NCBI GenBank assembly: GCA_963814165.1
Contig: CAWFBW010000008.1
Coordinates: 1 to 64,000 of the forward strand
Source of the DNA: DASRAA01 sp963814165
GTDB lineage: Bacteria; Acidobacteriota; Terriglobia; Terriglobales; Acidobacteriaceae
DNA: 64,000 nucleotides
Direction: 5' to 3'
The number at the start of each line of letters is the position of its first letter. Position 1 is the first letter of the stretch. The notes beneath the pieces were generated by a model. It was not told the origin of the DNA. It saw nothing but the letters and a program-made list of their open reading frames with translations, and made no database searches. The position numbers and the translations under genes are program-made. Below, piece after piece: positions 42,560-52,183 of the stretch.

Positions 42560-43144
42560 TTGGATAATTTCGTGACAATCCAAAACCGGCACACCGGAGA
42601 GATCCTGCGGTTGAGTCGAGTGCGTGACGCCCATGGCCAAATCGTTTTGAACCTCGATGGGTCCCTGCCGCCACGAGCGAGCGGCCCGCCCCTTCATGTG
42701 CATTTCCATCAACGGGAGGAGGGCAAGGTGAAGGCCGGGACACTCGGCGCCCAAGTCGGAAAAGAGAAGATCGTAGTGCCAGCCGGGGGGAACGCAGTCT
42801 TTGCCGCAGGCACTTATCACAACTGGTGGAACGCGGGCGACGATCCCTTGGAGTTTAGTGGCCAGGCAATTCCGGCGGTTGACTTGGATCGCTACCTCCA
42901 GGGGGTGTTTGCGGTCCTCAACGCTAGCCCGAATGGCAGGCCATCGATCTTCTACTTAGCCCACGTGCTCTGGCGCCATCGCAACACACAGTTGATCGCG
43001 ACTCCGCCCAAAGCCGTCCAGCGCATCGTTTTCCCTGTCATACTGTTCATCGGGCGGGTCCTGGGCAAATACCGCGGATCGAGCTGGCCCGGTTCACCCG
43101 AGTCGTGTTCCGGTGCGCCGCTTGTGGACGCCGCGAAGCACTAG
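42560..43144 (+). CDS. Cupin-domain protein
   Basis: TTG 42560 after GAAGGG is preferred. The longer frame from 42392 starts inside the hairpin zone. The 194-residue product has a single cupin barrel: GPPLHVHFHQREEGKVKAGT (cupin motif 1 with two His and Glu), KIVVPAGGNAVFAAGTYHNW (motif 2 with His), then a helical tail with RYLQGVFAVLNASPNGRPSI. It probably binds a metal, though the substrate is unknown. It is the only gene between the two attC-like sites, which would make it a cassette-like unit. Confidence 0.7.
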   Translation: MDNFVTIQNRHTGEILRLSRVRDAHGQIVLNLDGSLPPRASGPPLHVHFHQREEGKVKAGTLGAQVGKEKIVVPAGGNAVFAAGTYHNWWNAGDDPLEFSGQAIPAVDLDRYLQGVFAVLNASPNGRPSIFYLAHVLWRHRNTQLIATPPKAVQRIVFPVILFIGRVLGKYRGSSWPGSPESCSGAPLVDAAKH

Positions 43145-43590
43145 GAATGCGTTACCGCGAGCGAATCATCAATAAAGGCGCCGTTCGGGAGCTAGGTTGA
43201 CAGGATAACGCCCGGATGGCTGGCTACAAGGAAGCAATCCACCTTGACAGTTTGTCGGCATGTCGCGGAACGACAGTACGCTCTGGCGGAGGTCGCCAGA
43301 AGGAACCGTCGGGCGTTATACGGCCAGATGAACGGGAAGCATTCGTAAACGCTGGCCGACTTGTCCAAAGTAATCTCCCACATGCCGGTTTGGGACCAAC
43401 TTCGTGTTGGCAGACCACAGATTCACAGTCATCGGTCGGCTTTCCGGAGGTCTCTTTTCTTGGCGACATACAGCTCGATCCATGCGGCGGCCTATCTCTT
43501 CGACCGAGAGCCAGCTTCCGGATAGCCCGTGCTACGTCCGCAACACGGAAAGTAGCTTTGCGAGCGTGACTCCCGCCAATCCAAGCGCGA
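43145..43590. other. Non-coding stretch holding attC-like site 2
   Basis: No supported gene between the cupin gene and the stop of the regulator pseudogene at 43591. The first part holds the inverted repeat at 43205-43319. After it, short blocks resemble the sequence around 42360-42420 in direct or inverted form (GGCCAG and GTGGATTACTT-like pieces). Confidence 0.45.
43205..43319. repeat. attC-like inverted repeat (site 2)
   Basis: ATAACGCCCG (43205-43214) and CGGGCGTTAT (43310-43319) are perfect 10-base inverted repeats 115 bp apart end to end. The right end continues into ACGGCCAGATGAA, matching site 1's ACGGCCAGGTGAA. The size and AAC/GTT ends are attC-like, but no integron integrase is in this window. 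Confidence 0.45.
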
Positions 43591-45608
43591 CTACCTCGCC
43601 TGGTCAAGCCCGACGCGGTGGAGCAGGTCCACAAAACGAGGGTCGTTTCGCACGGGATCGAAGAATGGGTGCACTTTGAGAAATTGCAGAATGTTGGACT
43701 GCTCCTGGTAGGCCCGCTCAAACCAGACGAATGCCTCGTCGTAGTCGCCGAGTCCCAGGTAAGCGGTTATGAACGCAGCCGCAGGAACGTAGCGTTTGCT
43801 GATTGCGTGTCTTCAATTCCGCCAAGAGTCGAAGGGCATCCGTCCGCCGCCCAGCATGAGCATATGCTGCGACCAGCACACCCATAATGCCCGGACTACG
43901 ACCGGAAACACTGACCGCTTTCTCCAGCTCCGGGATTGCTTCCTCGGGCCGATCGTCGGCGACAAAAACGAATCCAAGTACCCAGAGGGCTAATGCATCG
44001 TCCGGTCGTAGCGCCAGCTTGCTTCGCAACTCGTGGATGGCTTCGTCGTAGCGCCGGGCGCAGAATAGAATCCACCCCATGTTGGTAGTGGAATCTCCAA
44101 GTGGGTCAAGCTCACGTGCGCGGCGAGACCGAGCTAGTGCTTCGTCAATACGCCCCTGGAATAGCAACCAGTGGGCGAGTCCACGGTGGGCGGCAGCGTC
44201 ATTCGGGTTCAACTCGAGCGCCCGCCTGTATCCAGCCTCAGCGTCGGCCCACTGCCACTGCTGCTGCTGTACGTCTGCCAGCAGAACATATGCTTCCGCA
44301 AGTTCTGAATCCAGCGCCAGGGCCTTGTGGGCTGCTTCAACCACCTTTGGACGCATTTCCCAAGGGGGAGACTCCGATAAAAACCGTGGCGAGTCCGTCG
44401 TACGCATCCGCCAGCCCAACGTAAGCCGGTGCAAACGTCGGGTCGATCTTTATGGCTTGCTCGAAATAACGGATACTCTCCTCAACGTCGGCTCTCCTGT
44501 TGCTCTTGTCTAAGGCGAACCGCCCTTTGAGATAGCTCTCATAGACCTCCGGCGGAACGGAACGTACTGCGGTAAGCCTCTCGCGTTCCTCGCCGGTGAC
44601 CGTAACCTCGACCTTCCCGGCGATGGATTGCGCCACGTCGCTTTCAAGGGCAAGCACGTCGCGCAGTTCGCGATCATAGGTTTCCGACCAGAAGTGTTCG
44701 TCAGTCGCGCCGCGAATCAACTGGGCATGGACGCGAATTCGGTTGCCCTCTCGTATCACTGAGCCTTCAACAAGGGCATCCACACGAAGCGTTCTCGCAA
44801 TCTCCGGCATCGAGAGCTGCGTGTCCTTGTAGTGCATCACTGACGTGCGGGAAATAACGCGCAGATCATGGATTCTGGCGAGCCGTCCAATCAGCGCCTC
44901 GGTGATTCCGTCAGCAAGGTACTCCTGAGTTGGGTCGCCAGAGAGGTTTTTCAAAGGCAATACGGCTAGAGATTTGATTTTGGGGCCAGTGGCATCCGCT
45001 GCGCGACGCCGCGTCGTCATGTATGCAACAGCAAGCAGGGCGAGTAAAGCTACTCCGCCCAGAACAAGCCAGCGACCGGCGGTCAGAGGTCCGCGGTTGT
45101 TTTCCGCATTCGCCGTCTTATGAGCCTTTCGGTCTCCATCCTCCTTCTCTATACGCAGTCTGCGGCTTTGCAACCAGCCATCGAGCTCCGAGACGAAGTT
45201 CGTCGAGGTATCGGGGACACCTGATGGTTGAGCGTTAGAAGCTTCCTCACGGTGTTCTTTCTCCGGAATAATGATTGGCGCGATGAAGCGATACCCCTGT
45301 CCGGTCACGGTCTGTATAAACCGTGGGTTTTCGGGGTCGTCCTTCAGCACCTGGCGAACCTTGCGGATCGCTCCCCTGATGCTGTTGTCGGTATCGAAGA
45401 AGACACTGTTGCCCCAAACCTTGGCGACGATTTCGTCGCGAGTGACGATGTCGCCCCGGTGCTCGAGCAGCAGCACCAAAATCTCCAGCGGGATACGCTC
45501 CAGCTTCAGCATATGACTGCCGCGGCACAACCTGCGAGTACGGACATTGAGCTCGAAGTCGTCGCCGAACCGGATCGATTGCTGCTGTCCAATTGGCTGG
45601 GAAGCCAT
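43591..45608 (-). pseudogene. Winged-helix / TolB-N / TPR regulator, frameshifted twice
   Basis: The protein starts at 45608 (MASQPIGQQQSIRFGDDFEL) with an OmpR/CadC-type winged helix (residues about 15-110; LEILVLLLEHRGDIVTRDEI, GQGYRFIAP). A transmembrane helix (about 175-197) and a TolB-N/FlgO-like domain follow (KIKSLAVLPLKNLSGDPTQE, YLADGITEALIG). TPRs then follow. An extra C in a C5 run (about 44364-44368) shifts the frame. After it the TPR part (WEMRPKVVEAAHKALALDSE, then GYRRALELNPNDAAAHRGLA) continues. A second shift at about 43800 precedes the end (YVPAAAFITAYLGLGDYDEA, stopping at 43591). It would be a membrane-bound transcription regulator. Confidence 0.85.
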
Positions 45609-45793
45609 GGCACGCCTTACGGAAGATGAAAGATTTTACACCACATCGGAAGCCCTGATCTAAGTGTAATTGTCCTTATGAGTTAGCGCGACACAAACCA
45701 TAACGCCGCGACACACGCCTCGCTATGGACAATCACGTCCTCCATTGCAATGATGCCGCTCACTAGACCGCTCAAGAATTTGGAGGAAGGACA

Positions 45794-47083
45794 ATGAAAA
45801 GGATTCATGGCAGAACAACGAATAGAACTTTCGGGCTCCTATGCGGGTTGATGGTGAGTCTGTTGTTCGGGTCCGCAGTCGCCAGCGCCGATGTCGTCTT
45901 GGACTGGAATGTAATTGCGGTAAATACGGCCATCGCGAACGGCCAGAGCCCACCCGCCCAGGCGCGATACGCGGCTATCGTGCAGCTCGCTGTGTTTGAA
46001 GCCGTCAACTCCATCGCGGGCAACTACCGACCGTATCTTGGGACCATCGTGGCGCCGCGAGCGGCATCCGCCGATGCGGCAGCCATCGAAGCTGCGTATC
46101 GGGTGCTGAGTACCTATTTCCCAGCCAGCGCGCCTGCGCTCGACACCGACCGCGCGAACTCGCTGGCATTGATACCGGACGGCCAAGCTAAGAATGACGG
46201 CATAGCGACCGGTGAAGCTGCCGCCCTTGCCATGGTCGTTCTGCGCGCCAACGACGGGTCGTCGCCGCCGCAATTCAAGATACCCGGCCCGCCTGTTCCG
46301 GGCGAATGGCAGGCCACACCGAGTTGCCCAATCGTGAATGGAGTTGCCGTCGGAACCTTTTTTCAATGGCAGGACATAACCCCGTTCGGTATCCCGAGTG
46401 CTCGGGCGTTTCTCCTCGATCCACCACCAGCGCTCACCAGCAACCGGTACGCGAAAGCCTACGTCGAGGTGATGACGGTCGGGAGCCTCACCAGCAATGA
46501 GCGGCCACCAGATCGGGCAGCTGTCGCGCGATTTTTCCAGACCTCCTCACCGACTCTGGCACTCAATGAGGCTGCCCGGCAGGTCGCCGCCGCACAGGGG
46601 CGTACGCTGTCCGAAAATGCCCGAGCTCTGGCCCTGATAAACATGGCAATCAGTGACGGCCTAGTGGCGTCATTCTTTAACAAGTATCGCTACAACTTTT
46701 GGCGCCCCGAAACAGCAATTCGTGCCGGCGACACGGACGACAACCCGAAAACCGATCCCGATCCAACCTTCGTTCCGTTCATCGCGACGCCATGTTTTCC
46801 GAGCTATCCCTCAAATCACGCCAGCGCAAGTTACGGCGGTGCCGAGGTCCTGAGGCGTCTGTACGGCGAGGGCGGGCATTCGATCACGCTATCGAACCCC
46901 GCAGTGCCCGACATCATTTTGAAGTACACCACGTTCAAGCAGATCACCGACGATGTCGACGACGCGCGCGTCTACGGCGGGATACATTTTCGAACCGACC
47001 AAGATGCGGGCGGTCGCCTGGGCCGTGCTGTCGGCACCGCGGTCTACAAGAACAAGTTGCGTCCCATGCACGATGACAACTGA
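45794..47083 (+). CDS. Vanadium-dependent haloperoxidase-like protein
   Basis: ATG 45794 follows GGAGGAAGGACA. The 429-residue protein has a signal peptide (to about residue 33, ASADVV) and is a PAP2/haloperoxidase-superfamily enzyme. The vanadate/phosphate site is visible in the C-terminal half: KYRYNFWRPETAIR (Lys, Arg), CFPSYPSNHASASYG (Ser-x-x-His) and DDARVYGGIHFRTDQDAG (Arg/His). These match the three conserved motifs, with an additional N-terminal helical domain. It may act as a haloperoxidase or phosphatase in the periplasm; activity cannot be told from sequence. Confidence 0.88.
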   Translation: MKRIHGRTTNRTFGLLCGLMVSLLFGSAVASADVVLDWNVIAVNTAIANGQSPPAQARYAAIVQLAVFEAVNSIAGNYRPYLGTIVAPRAASADAAAIEAAYRVLSTYFPASAPALDTDRANSLALIPDGQAKNDGIATGEAAALAMVVLRANDGSSPPQFKIPGPPVPGEWQATPSCPIVNGVAVGTFFQWQDITPFGIPSARAFLLDPPPALTSNRYAKAYVEVMTVGSLTSNERPPDRAAVARFFQTSSPTLALNEAARQVAAAQGRTLSENARALALINMAISDGLVASFFNKYRYNFWRPETAIRAGDTDDNPKTDPDPTFVPFIATPCFPSYPSNHASASYGGAEVLRRLYGEGGHSITLSNPAVPDIILKYTTFKQITDDVDDARVYGGIHFRTDQDAGGRLGRAVGTAVYKNKLRPMHDDN

Positions 47084-47418
47084 ATGATCAGCTCGAGAAC
47101 GACTCGCCATTCGTGTCATGTTGTTCGGTAATTATGAGCTGCTGTGGCGCACGAATGGCGAGCCAGTCATAGGTCGCGGCTGTAGCTCAGGAATTGCGGC
47201 CAAGAATCATCCGCGTGTAAAGGTTCGGCTAAATCGGGTTGCCATCCGATGCCGAATTGCGCGTGCTCCGGCAGGTCAGGTTCGCGGTTCTGCGAGCTTG
47301 TCCATAAGCCAGGGTGTGGGTCACCACCCAGTCAGGTGCCTTCTGGGTCCAGTCCCAGGTTGTCATTCACCGTTCTTTTCCGAGGCCACGAAGGGAATTC
47401 CGGCTTAAAGGAGAAAAT
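47084..47418. other. Intergenic stretch
   Basis: No supported gene. A short stretch, GGCTGTAGCTCAG at about 47178, recalls a tRNA start but does not fold as one. The ribosome site AAAGGAGAAAAT lies just before the next gene. Confidence 0.5.
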
Positions 47419-47967
47419 ATGCGGATGTTAAACACGATCTTCGCTGTCGTGGTATCGCTGCTCGCTATCGCGATCACAGCCAGCCCTCAGCAAGGGCAGC
47501 TGTCGGACTCCGATTACATCGCTCAAGCTCTGTCCGCTGCTCCCGAAGCGGTCGCCAAAGGAGCAGCTGTCGTCCGCGCGGGGAAAGACGGAAACATGCG
47601 TACCCTCCGCGAGGGAAATAACGGATTTACCTGCATGATCATGGGCACTGACAACAGGATGTGCAATGATCGCAACAGCATGGACTTTATCCATGCCGTG
47701 ATGAAGCACGTGCCGCCGCCGAATAGGGTAGGGATTTCGTACATGCTGACGGGGGACGACGGAGCGAGCAATACCGACCCGTATGCTACGAGCAAAACCG
47801 CTGACAATCATTGGATCGTAACCGGGCCGCACATCATGCTTTTCGGTCCACCCAGCAAGGCGTTGGGCTATACGGAAGCTAAGGACCCGGATCCCAGCAA
47901 ACCATACATGATGTGGGCGGGCACGCCCTATGAACACGCGATGATTCCTGTTGCTTCCCCGAAGTGA
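47419..47967 (+). CDS. Secreted hypothetical protein
   Basis: ATG 47419 follows AAAGGAG, so an upstream ATG (47314) is not used. The 182-residue protein has a signal peptide (RMLNTIFAVVVSLLAIAITA), followed by SDSDYIAQALSAAPEAVAKG and a domain with two Cys (FTCMIMGTDNRMCNDRNSMD), then YMLTGDDGASNTDPYATSKT, HIMLFGPPSKALGY and YMMWAGTPYEHAMIPVA. Conserved in several environmental bacteria, of unknown function. The Cys pair could form a disulfide. Confidence 0.7.
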   Translation: MRMLNTIFAVVVSLLAIAITASPQQGQLSDSDYIAQALSAAPEAVAKGAAVVRAGKDGNMRTLREGNNGFTCMIMGTDNRMCNDRNSMDFIHAVMKHVPPPNRVGISYMLTGDDGASNTDPYATSKTADNHWIVTGPHIMLFGPPSKALGYTEAKDPDPSKPYMMWAGTPYEHAMIPVASPK

Positions 47968-48205
47968 GGATCACGGAGAATCGGGTTTAACACTCGCCGA
48001 ATTCCAAACCAAGAGAACCGAGTCCACCGATCTGCCAGTTTGTTCTTACGGTGATGCCTCGGGCGATTGAGTAAACGACCGTTCTGGTTTGAACCAGCCT
48101 GTCCAATTAGCTGCACCCGGTACTCCAACTTGAGGCGGCACGCGATAACGGCGCGGGCCAGAAGTCGCCATGCCGCGAAATGGCGCGCTCTTATGAGCGG
48201 ATGCT

Positions 48206-48793
48206 GTGGTGTGCCTCAAAAAGTGCTTGACAGGGGAGACAGTGTTAGAGATGGATGTATTCATTTCGGCAGCTGGCATTTCGTATGCAAAGCCCACTGC
48301 CGACATGAGTTTGGATGATTGGCGCCGGGTCATGGCCGTCAATCTCGACGGCGCCTTCCTTGGGGTTCGCAGCGCACTTCGTACAATGATCCCCAAGAGA
48401 AATGGCAGCATCGTGCTCATTGCTTCAGCTTCTGGCATCAAGGCGTCCGCTGGGGCTAGCGCATACTGCACCAGTAAAGCTGGCCTTCGCATGTTGGCCA
48501 AAGCGGTTGCGTTGGAGTGCAAGGAGCATGGGATTCGGGTGAATAGCGTCTCTCCGGCCGCCGTTGCCACTCCGATGTGGAGCAAGATGCCTTTCTGGGA
48601 AGATCTGGTCGCTAAACACGGCAGCGAAGAAGGCGCCTGGGAGGCTTTAGGTGGGATTAGTCCCGATCAGCCCTCGCTGAAAAGAATGGCTTTCCCTGAG
48701 GAGATTGCCAAAGCGGTGTTGTTCTTAGCCTCGGATGAATCCTCTCACATAACCGGTACGGACTTGGCAGTGGACGCCGGGTATACGGCGTGA
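48206..48793 (+). CDS. SDR-family oxidoreductase, N-terminally truncated
   Basis: The 195-residue product lacks the first approximately 80 residues of a short-chain dehydrogenase, including the NAD(P)-binding G-x-x-x-G-x-G. It begins near the usual NNAG position (VFISAAGISYAKPTADMSLD). The rest is typical: AVNLDGAFLGVRSALRTMIP, the Ser of ASASGI, the YCTSK catalytic Tyr/Lys, VNSVSPAAVATPMW, FPEEIAKAVLFLASDESSHI and GTDLAVDAGY. The upstream 90 bases show no Rossmann start. It is thus probably a non-functional 3' remnant. Confidence 0.75.
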   Translation: MVCLKKCLTGETVLEMDVFISAAGISYAKPTADMSLDDWRRVMAVNLDGAFLGVRSALRTMIPKRNGSIVLIASASGIKASAGASAYCTSKAGLRMLAKAVALECKEHGIRVNSVSPAAVATPMWSKMPFWEDLVAKHGSEEGAWEALGGISPDQPSLKRMAFPEEIAKAVLFLASDESSHITGTDLAVDAGYTA

Positions 48794-49430
48794 GTCTCAC
48801 CGGGATGAGAGCCGGAACAGTGCCCGGGGCAAGAGTCGGTTACAAATAGAAGTGCCCTAGTTTCAACTTGATCCGACATTTGATCGACTCGCGCGATACG
48901 CGCGCAGGAGGATGTCAGATGAGCACCGACGATGCTGTCTGCGCATGGCCGTACACGCTGTCGACGATTGCTTCCCCCAGCGTCAGAGAAAGCTCGAAGT
49001 GTTCCGCGATGACGGCTTGGCCACGATTCGGTTGACACATTGGCTGGAACGCCCCAGGGTCTACGAATACTATTGGGCGCATTTCGCGGCGGAAATCCAC
49101 TTGAGCGTATAGTCGCTAGCCTTGATCGGAAACGCCTCGGGCGGGACGCTTGAGTGCAGCGGAAGAACCTGCATCCGAGGCGTTTTCGATAAGGAGACTA
49201 GGAGGAAGCCGCTGGCGCGGTGGACGCGGGCCTATGGGATTTGAATGCCCGCCTGGAGTCGGATTGTGAGGTCGGAGGGTACGGTGGAAGTGCGAAACCT
49301 CGCTGGCGATCATGGGCCGGGCGGCAAACGGGTGGAATGAAAGGTTGGAAAACGGGCAATGGCGACAGGGTGGAGACACGAGGGCGTCGGCGTGCTGAGG
49401 CACATCCAAGAGTCGTTACCGACGGAGCTG
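48794..49430. other. Non-coding stretch with a hairpin repeat
   Basis: Short open frames on both strands (around 48912-49112) have no ribosome site or known family. The main feature is the inverted repeat at 49116-49201. Confidence 0.5.
49116..49201. repeat. Hairpin repeat bounded by CTAG
   Basis: CTTGATCGGAAACGCCTCGG (49121-49140) and CCGAGGCGTTTTCGATAAGG (49175-49194) are inverted copies with few mismatches around a 34-base loop; CTAG flanks both sides. The arm motif (CTTATCG-AAA-CGCC) resembles that of the repeat at 42270-42370 in reverse orientation, so the two may be members of one dispersed family. Confidence 0.65.
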
Positions 49431-50613
49431 CTAGGAAGAATCGAAGTACGTACATATTGATAGCTCCGCGGCTGTGAATCTCTGAATGACGATCATCGAT
49501 GCGCCGCAGCGGGGACAATGCCAAAGCGAGGAACTGTCGGAATGGACTTCGTTGGCTCTGACCTCTCGCGGCATAGAGCAACTGCAACCCAGCAGTTGTC
49601 GGCATAGCGCCAGGCGAGAGAGGCGAAAGCGATTAGCGAGAAACCCGAAGTGGCGGATGCGTACGAAGCTTCTGGGTAGCACGTGCAGAAAGAAGCGCCG
49701 CAGAAACTCAGTTCCCGCCAAAGTCATCCGGCTTTGTTTGCCACCGTGGGCGTAATCCTTCCAGCGGAAAGTCACGCGCTCTTGTTCGAAGGTCACCAAG
49801 CGGTGATTGGAAATGGCTACGCGATGGGTGTAGCGGCCGAGGTAGCGCAGCACCTGCAAGGGACCGCCGAAAGCGGGCTTGGCATAGACCATCCAGTCGT
49901 GACGATGGAGATGACGGAGCAGTTTTGCAAACTGTTGTTGGTCGGCGAGAGCCCCAGCCGGGCCCGCACACTGTAGCTTGTTGCGGCGGTGGAGGCGTTT
50001 GAGACCGGCGAGGAACTTGCCGCGAAAGACGCGACTCAGGACTTTGACAGGCAAGAAGATAAGGATAGCGCGGACGAACCCATCGACGATGATCCCGCGA
50101 GAGCCCGCCTGCGGGAATGACACAGCGAATGTGGGGATGCAGGAGCAGGTTCTGTCCCCAGGTGTGCAGGATGGCGATCACGCCGATCTCGGCTCCAAGG
50201 TGCTTGGCATCGGATGCGATTTCCAGCAAGGTTTGCGCAGTGGCGGTGAACAACAGATCGTAAAACAGGCGTGGGTTCTCCAACGCCAGCACATTCAGTT
50301 CGTGTGGCACAGTGAACACGACATGGAAATAGCCGGTGTCGAGGAGATCGTGCTGCCGTGCTGTGATCCAGCGCTCACGAGCTTGCGACTGACACTTGGG
50401 GCAGTGGCGATTGCGACACGAGTTGTAGGAGATGGCCTGATAACCGCAGCGCGAGCACTGGTCGCGATGTCCACCCAGGGCAGCGGTGCGGCAGCGCTGA
50501 ATGGCACGCAAGGCTTTGAGCTGCTGGAAATCCAGGCTCGATCGATACCGATCAATAAAACGCTGGCCTTGGGCGCGAAGGATGTCGGCCACCTCCACGG
50601 CGGGCCGAGTCAT
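49431..50613 (-). pseudogene. IS91-family transposase, frameshifted
   Basis: The frame begins at 50613 (MTRPAVEVADILRAQGQRFI). The N-terminal zinc-binding region is clear (CSRCGYQAISYNSCRNRHCP, KCQSQARERWITARQHD), followed by the HUH box LLLHPHIRCVIPAGG. About 50058 an extra base shifts the frame. The other frame then gives FLPVKVLSRVFRGKFLAGLK, YLGRYTHRVAISNHRLVTFE and RWKDYAHGGKQSRMTLAGTE, typical of the IS91 C-terminal half. With the shift the catalytic Tyr region is not translated. Confidence 0.85.
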
Positions 50614-51505
50614 GGGTTCTGTTTACGGTGGTAGTGACGGTTGACTTCCTCGATCCGAGAAAGCGGCAAACCTTCCAAGGGATTGGCGACCGCCCGTAAA
50701 TGCCGTTGCGACAGATGCAGGTATTTGGCTGTCGTTTCCAGGTCACCGTGGCCCAGTAAAATCTGAATGGTGCGTAGGTCGGTCCCCGCTTCCAGGAGGT
50801 GTGTGGCGAAGCTGTGCCGCAAGCAATGAGGGCTGACCCGCTTCGTGAGGCCGGCGTGGCGGGCGGCTTCTTTACACGCATACCACACGGTCTTGTCGGA
50901 GATGGGTCGTTCCTTGCCGCGTTTGCGTTCGCTGCTGGGGAACAGATAGGTGCGGGGCTTTTTCCAGCGCCAGTATTCTCGCAAGGCTTCTAACAGCGCC
51001 GGGCTGAGAGGAATGTCACGGCCAGCGCCGCCTTTTCCGCGTTCCACGCGGATCATCATGCGCTGGCTGTCGATGTCGCTGAGCGTCAACAGAGACACTT
51101 CGGTGCGCCGCATCCCCGTGCCATAGAGGGTCATCAGCAGGGCACGCTGTAGAAGGTTCCCGGCGGCATTGATGAGCCGCGCGACCTCATCCAGACTCAA
51201 CACCGTGGGGAGTCGTCGGTGATCCTTGGGATAGGGCAAATCTTCTCGAAACTCGTGCCGTTTGAGAGTTCGGATGAAGAAGAAGCGTAGTGCCGCGACA
51301 CGGGCAATCACAGTGCCGACGGCGAGCTTGCGGTCTCGGAGCAGGTAGGCCTGGTAGCTTCGCAGCTCATCGGGCCGAGCTTATCCGGTGACTTGCCAAA
51401 ATGCCGGGCAAAGTCCGCTACCGACTGCAAGTAATAGCGGGTCGTACTCTTCGAGTAATTCCGACGCTGAAGTTCCTCCAGCATCATCTGGCGTAGATGG
51501 GTCAC
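50610..51505 (-). pseudogene. Tyrosine recombinase of the IS91-like element, frameshifted
   Basis: The N-terminal part from 51505 (MTHLRQMMLEELQRRNYSKS) is a core-binding domain. At about 51383 one G is missing, breaking the expected G-P-D-E-L reading (DELRSYQAYLLRDRKLAVGT). The second frame from about 51311 holds the catalytic domain: Arg in LYGTGMRRTEVSLLTLSDID, SPHCLRHSFATHLLEAG (H-x-x-R), LLGHGDLETTAKYLHLS (His, Tyr). The intact protein would be about 298 residues. It accompanies the transposase gene. Confidence 0.85.
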
Positions 51506-51894
51506 AAGAGTCTCCTTTCTCTGTGAACCACACTACGTCAGCTACTCCAACAATGCTGGGTTCGCCATACGCGGTAGCGTCCGCCGCGCCAGCGGCTTCG
51601 TCCTTGTCGGCAAACCACCGAAGTGGTCCGTGAAGCTCCCCGGAAACCGCGCTCTGGACTCGCAACGGCGACACTCATGAGCGTTTTTAATTCAACAGCT
51701 TGCAATTGCGTAGGCCATCTGGTTTTTCCGTCACAGTGCTGTAGTCGATTTTGTAGACGGTCCTGCACCCTGCGATGGCCATGGAGTGCAGTATTTATGA
51801 GGTTCGCGACGCTTGAGTGCCGGGTGAAATCTGGTGCAAAACCAGGGGGTCGGTTTTGGAGGTCTCGCTGCTGCTGTAAGTGCTTGGAAATAAT
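51506..51894. other. Non-coding stretch next to tRNA-Pro
   Basis: Only short unsupported frames on both strands. Some sequence (CGCCGCGCCAGCGGCTTCG) is low in information. No second copy of the tRNA 3' end, as an attachment site would have, was seen. Confidence 0.5.
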
Positions 51895-51971
<77 letters not shown>

Positions 51972-52183
51972 ACTTCTGAAACTCTTGTCGTTCGGGCGAC
52001 CGAACAACGCCGGCGCACACTCACGGGTGTGAGTCTTACGGGATCGCGCCAACCGCAAGTATAGCAGAATCGAGACCGTCCCGAAGTTGGGGGATTCCGC
52101 GCTACGACGTAAACTCGTTGTGCACGATCTACCGCGCGGGCTAGCAATCGGCCAGCGCAAATCTGCAACGTCAAGGATTCACA

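Larger units (their letters stand above)
49431..51505 (-). mobile_element. IS91-like transposase/integrase element, decayed
   Basis: A minus-strand tyrosine integrase gene (51505-50610) overlaps an IS91-type HUH transposase gene (50613-49431) by four bases (ATGA). This two-gene arrangement is known for IS91-like elements. Both genes carry a frameshift. No terminal repeats were sought successfully by eye; IS91 elements lack inverted repeats. The element is next to tRNA-Pro. Confidence 0.75.

Noticed and set aside
47176..47260. tRNA-like start GGCTGTAGCTCAG
   Set aside because: No acceptor or anticodon stem pairs with the following bases, and no T-loop motif stands at the right distance.
48912..49112. 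Small frames on both strands
   Set aside because: No ribosome site and no similarity known to me. The two strands are equally open.
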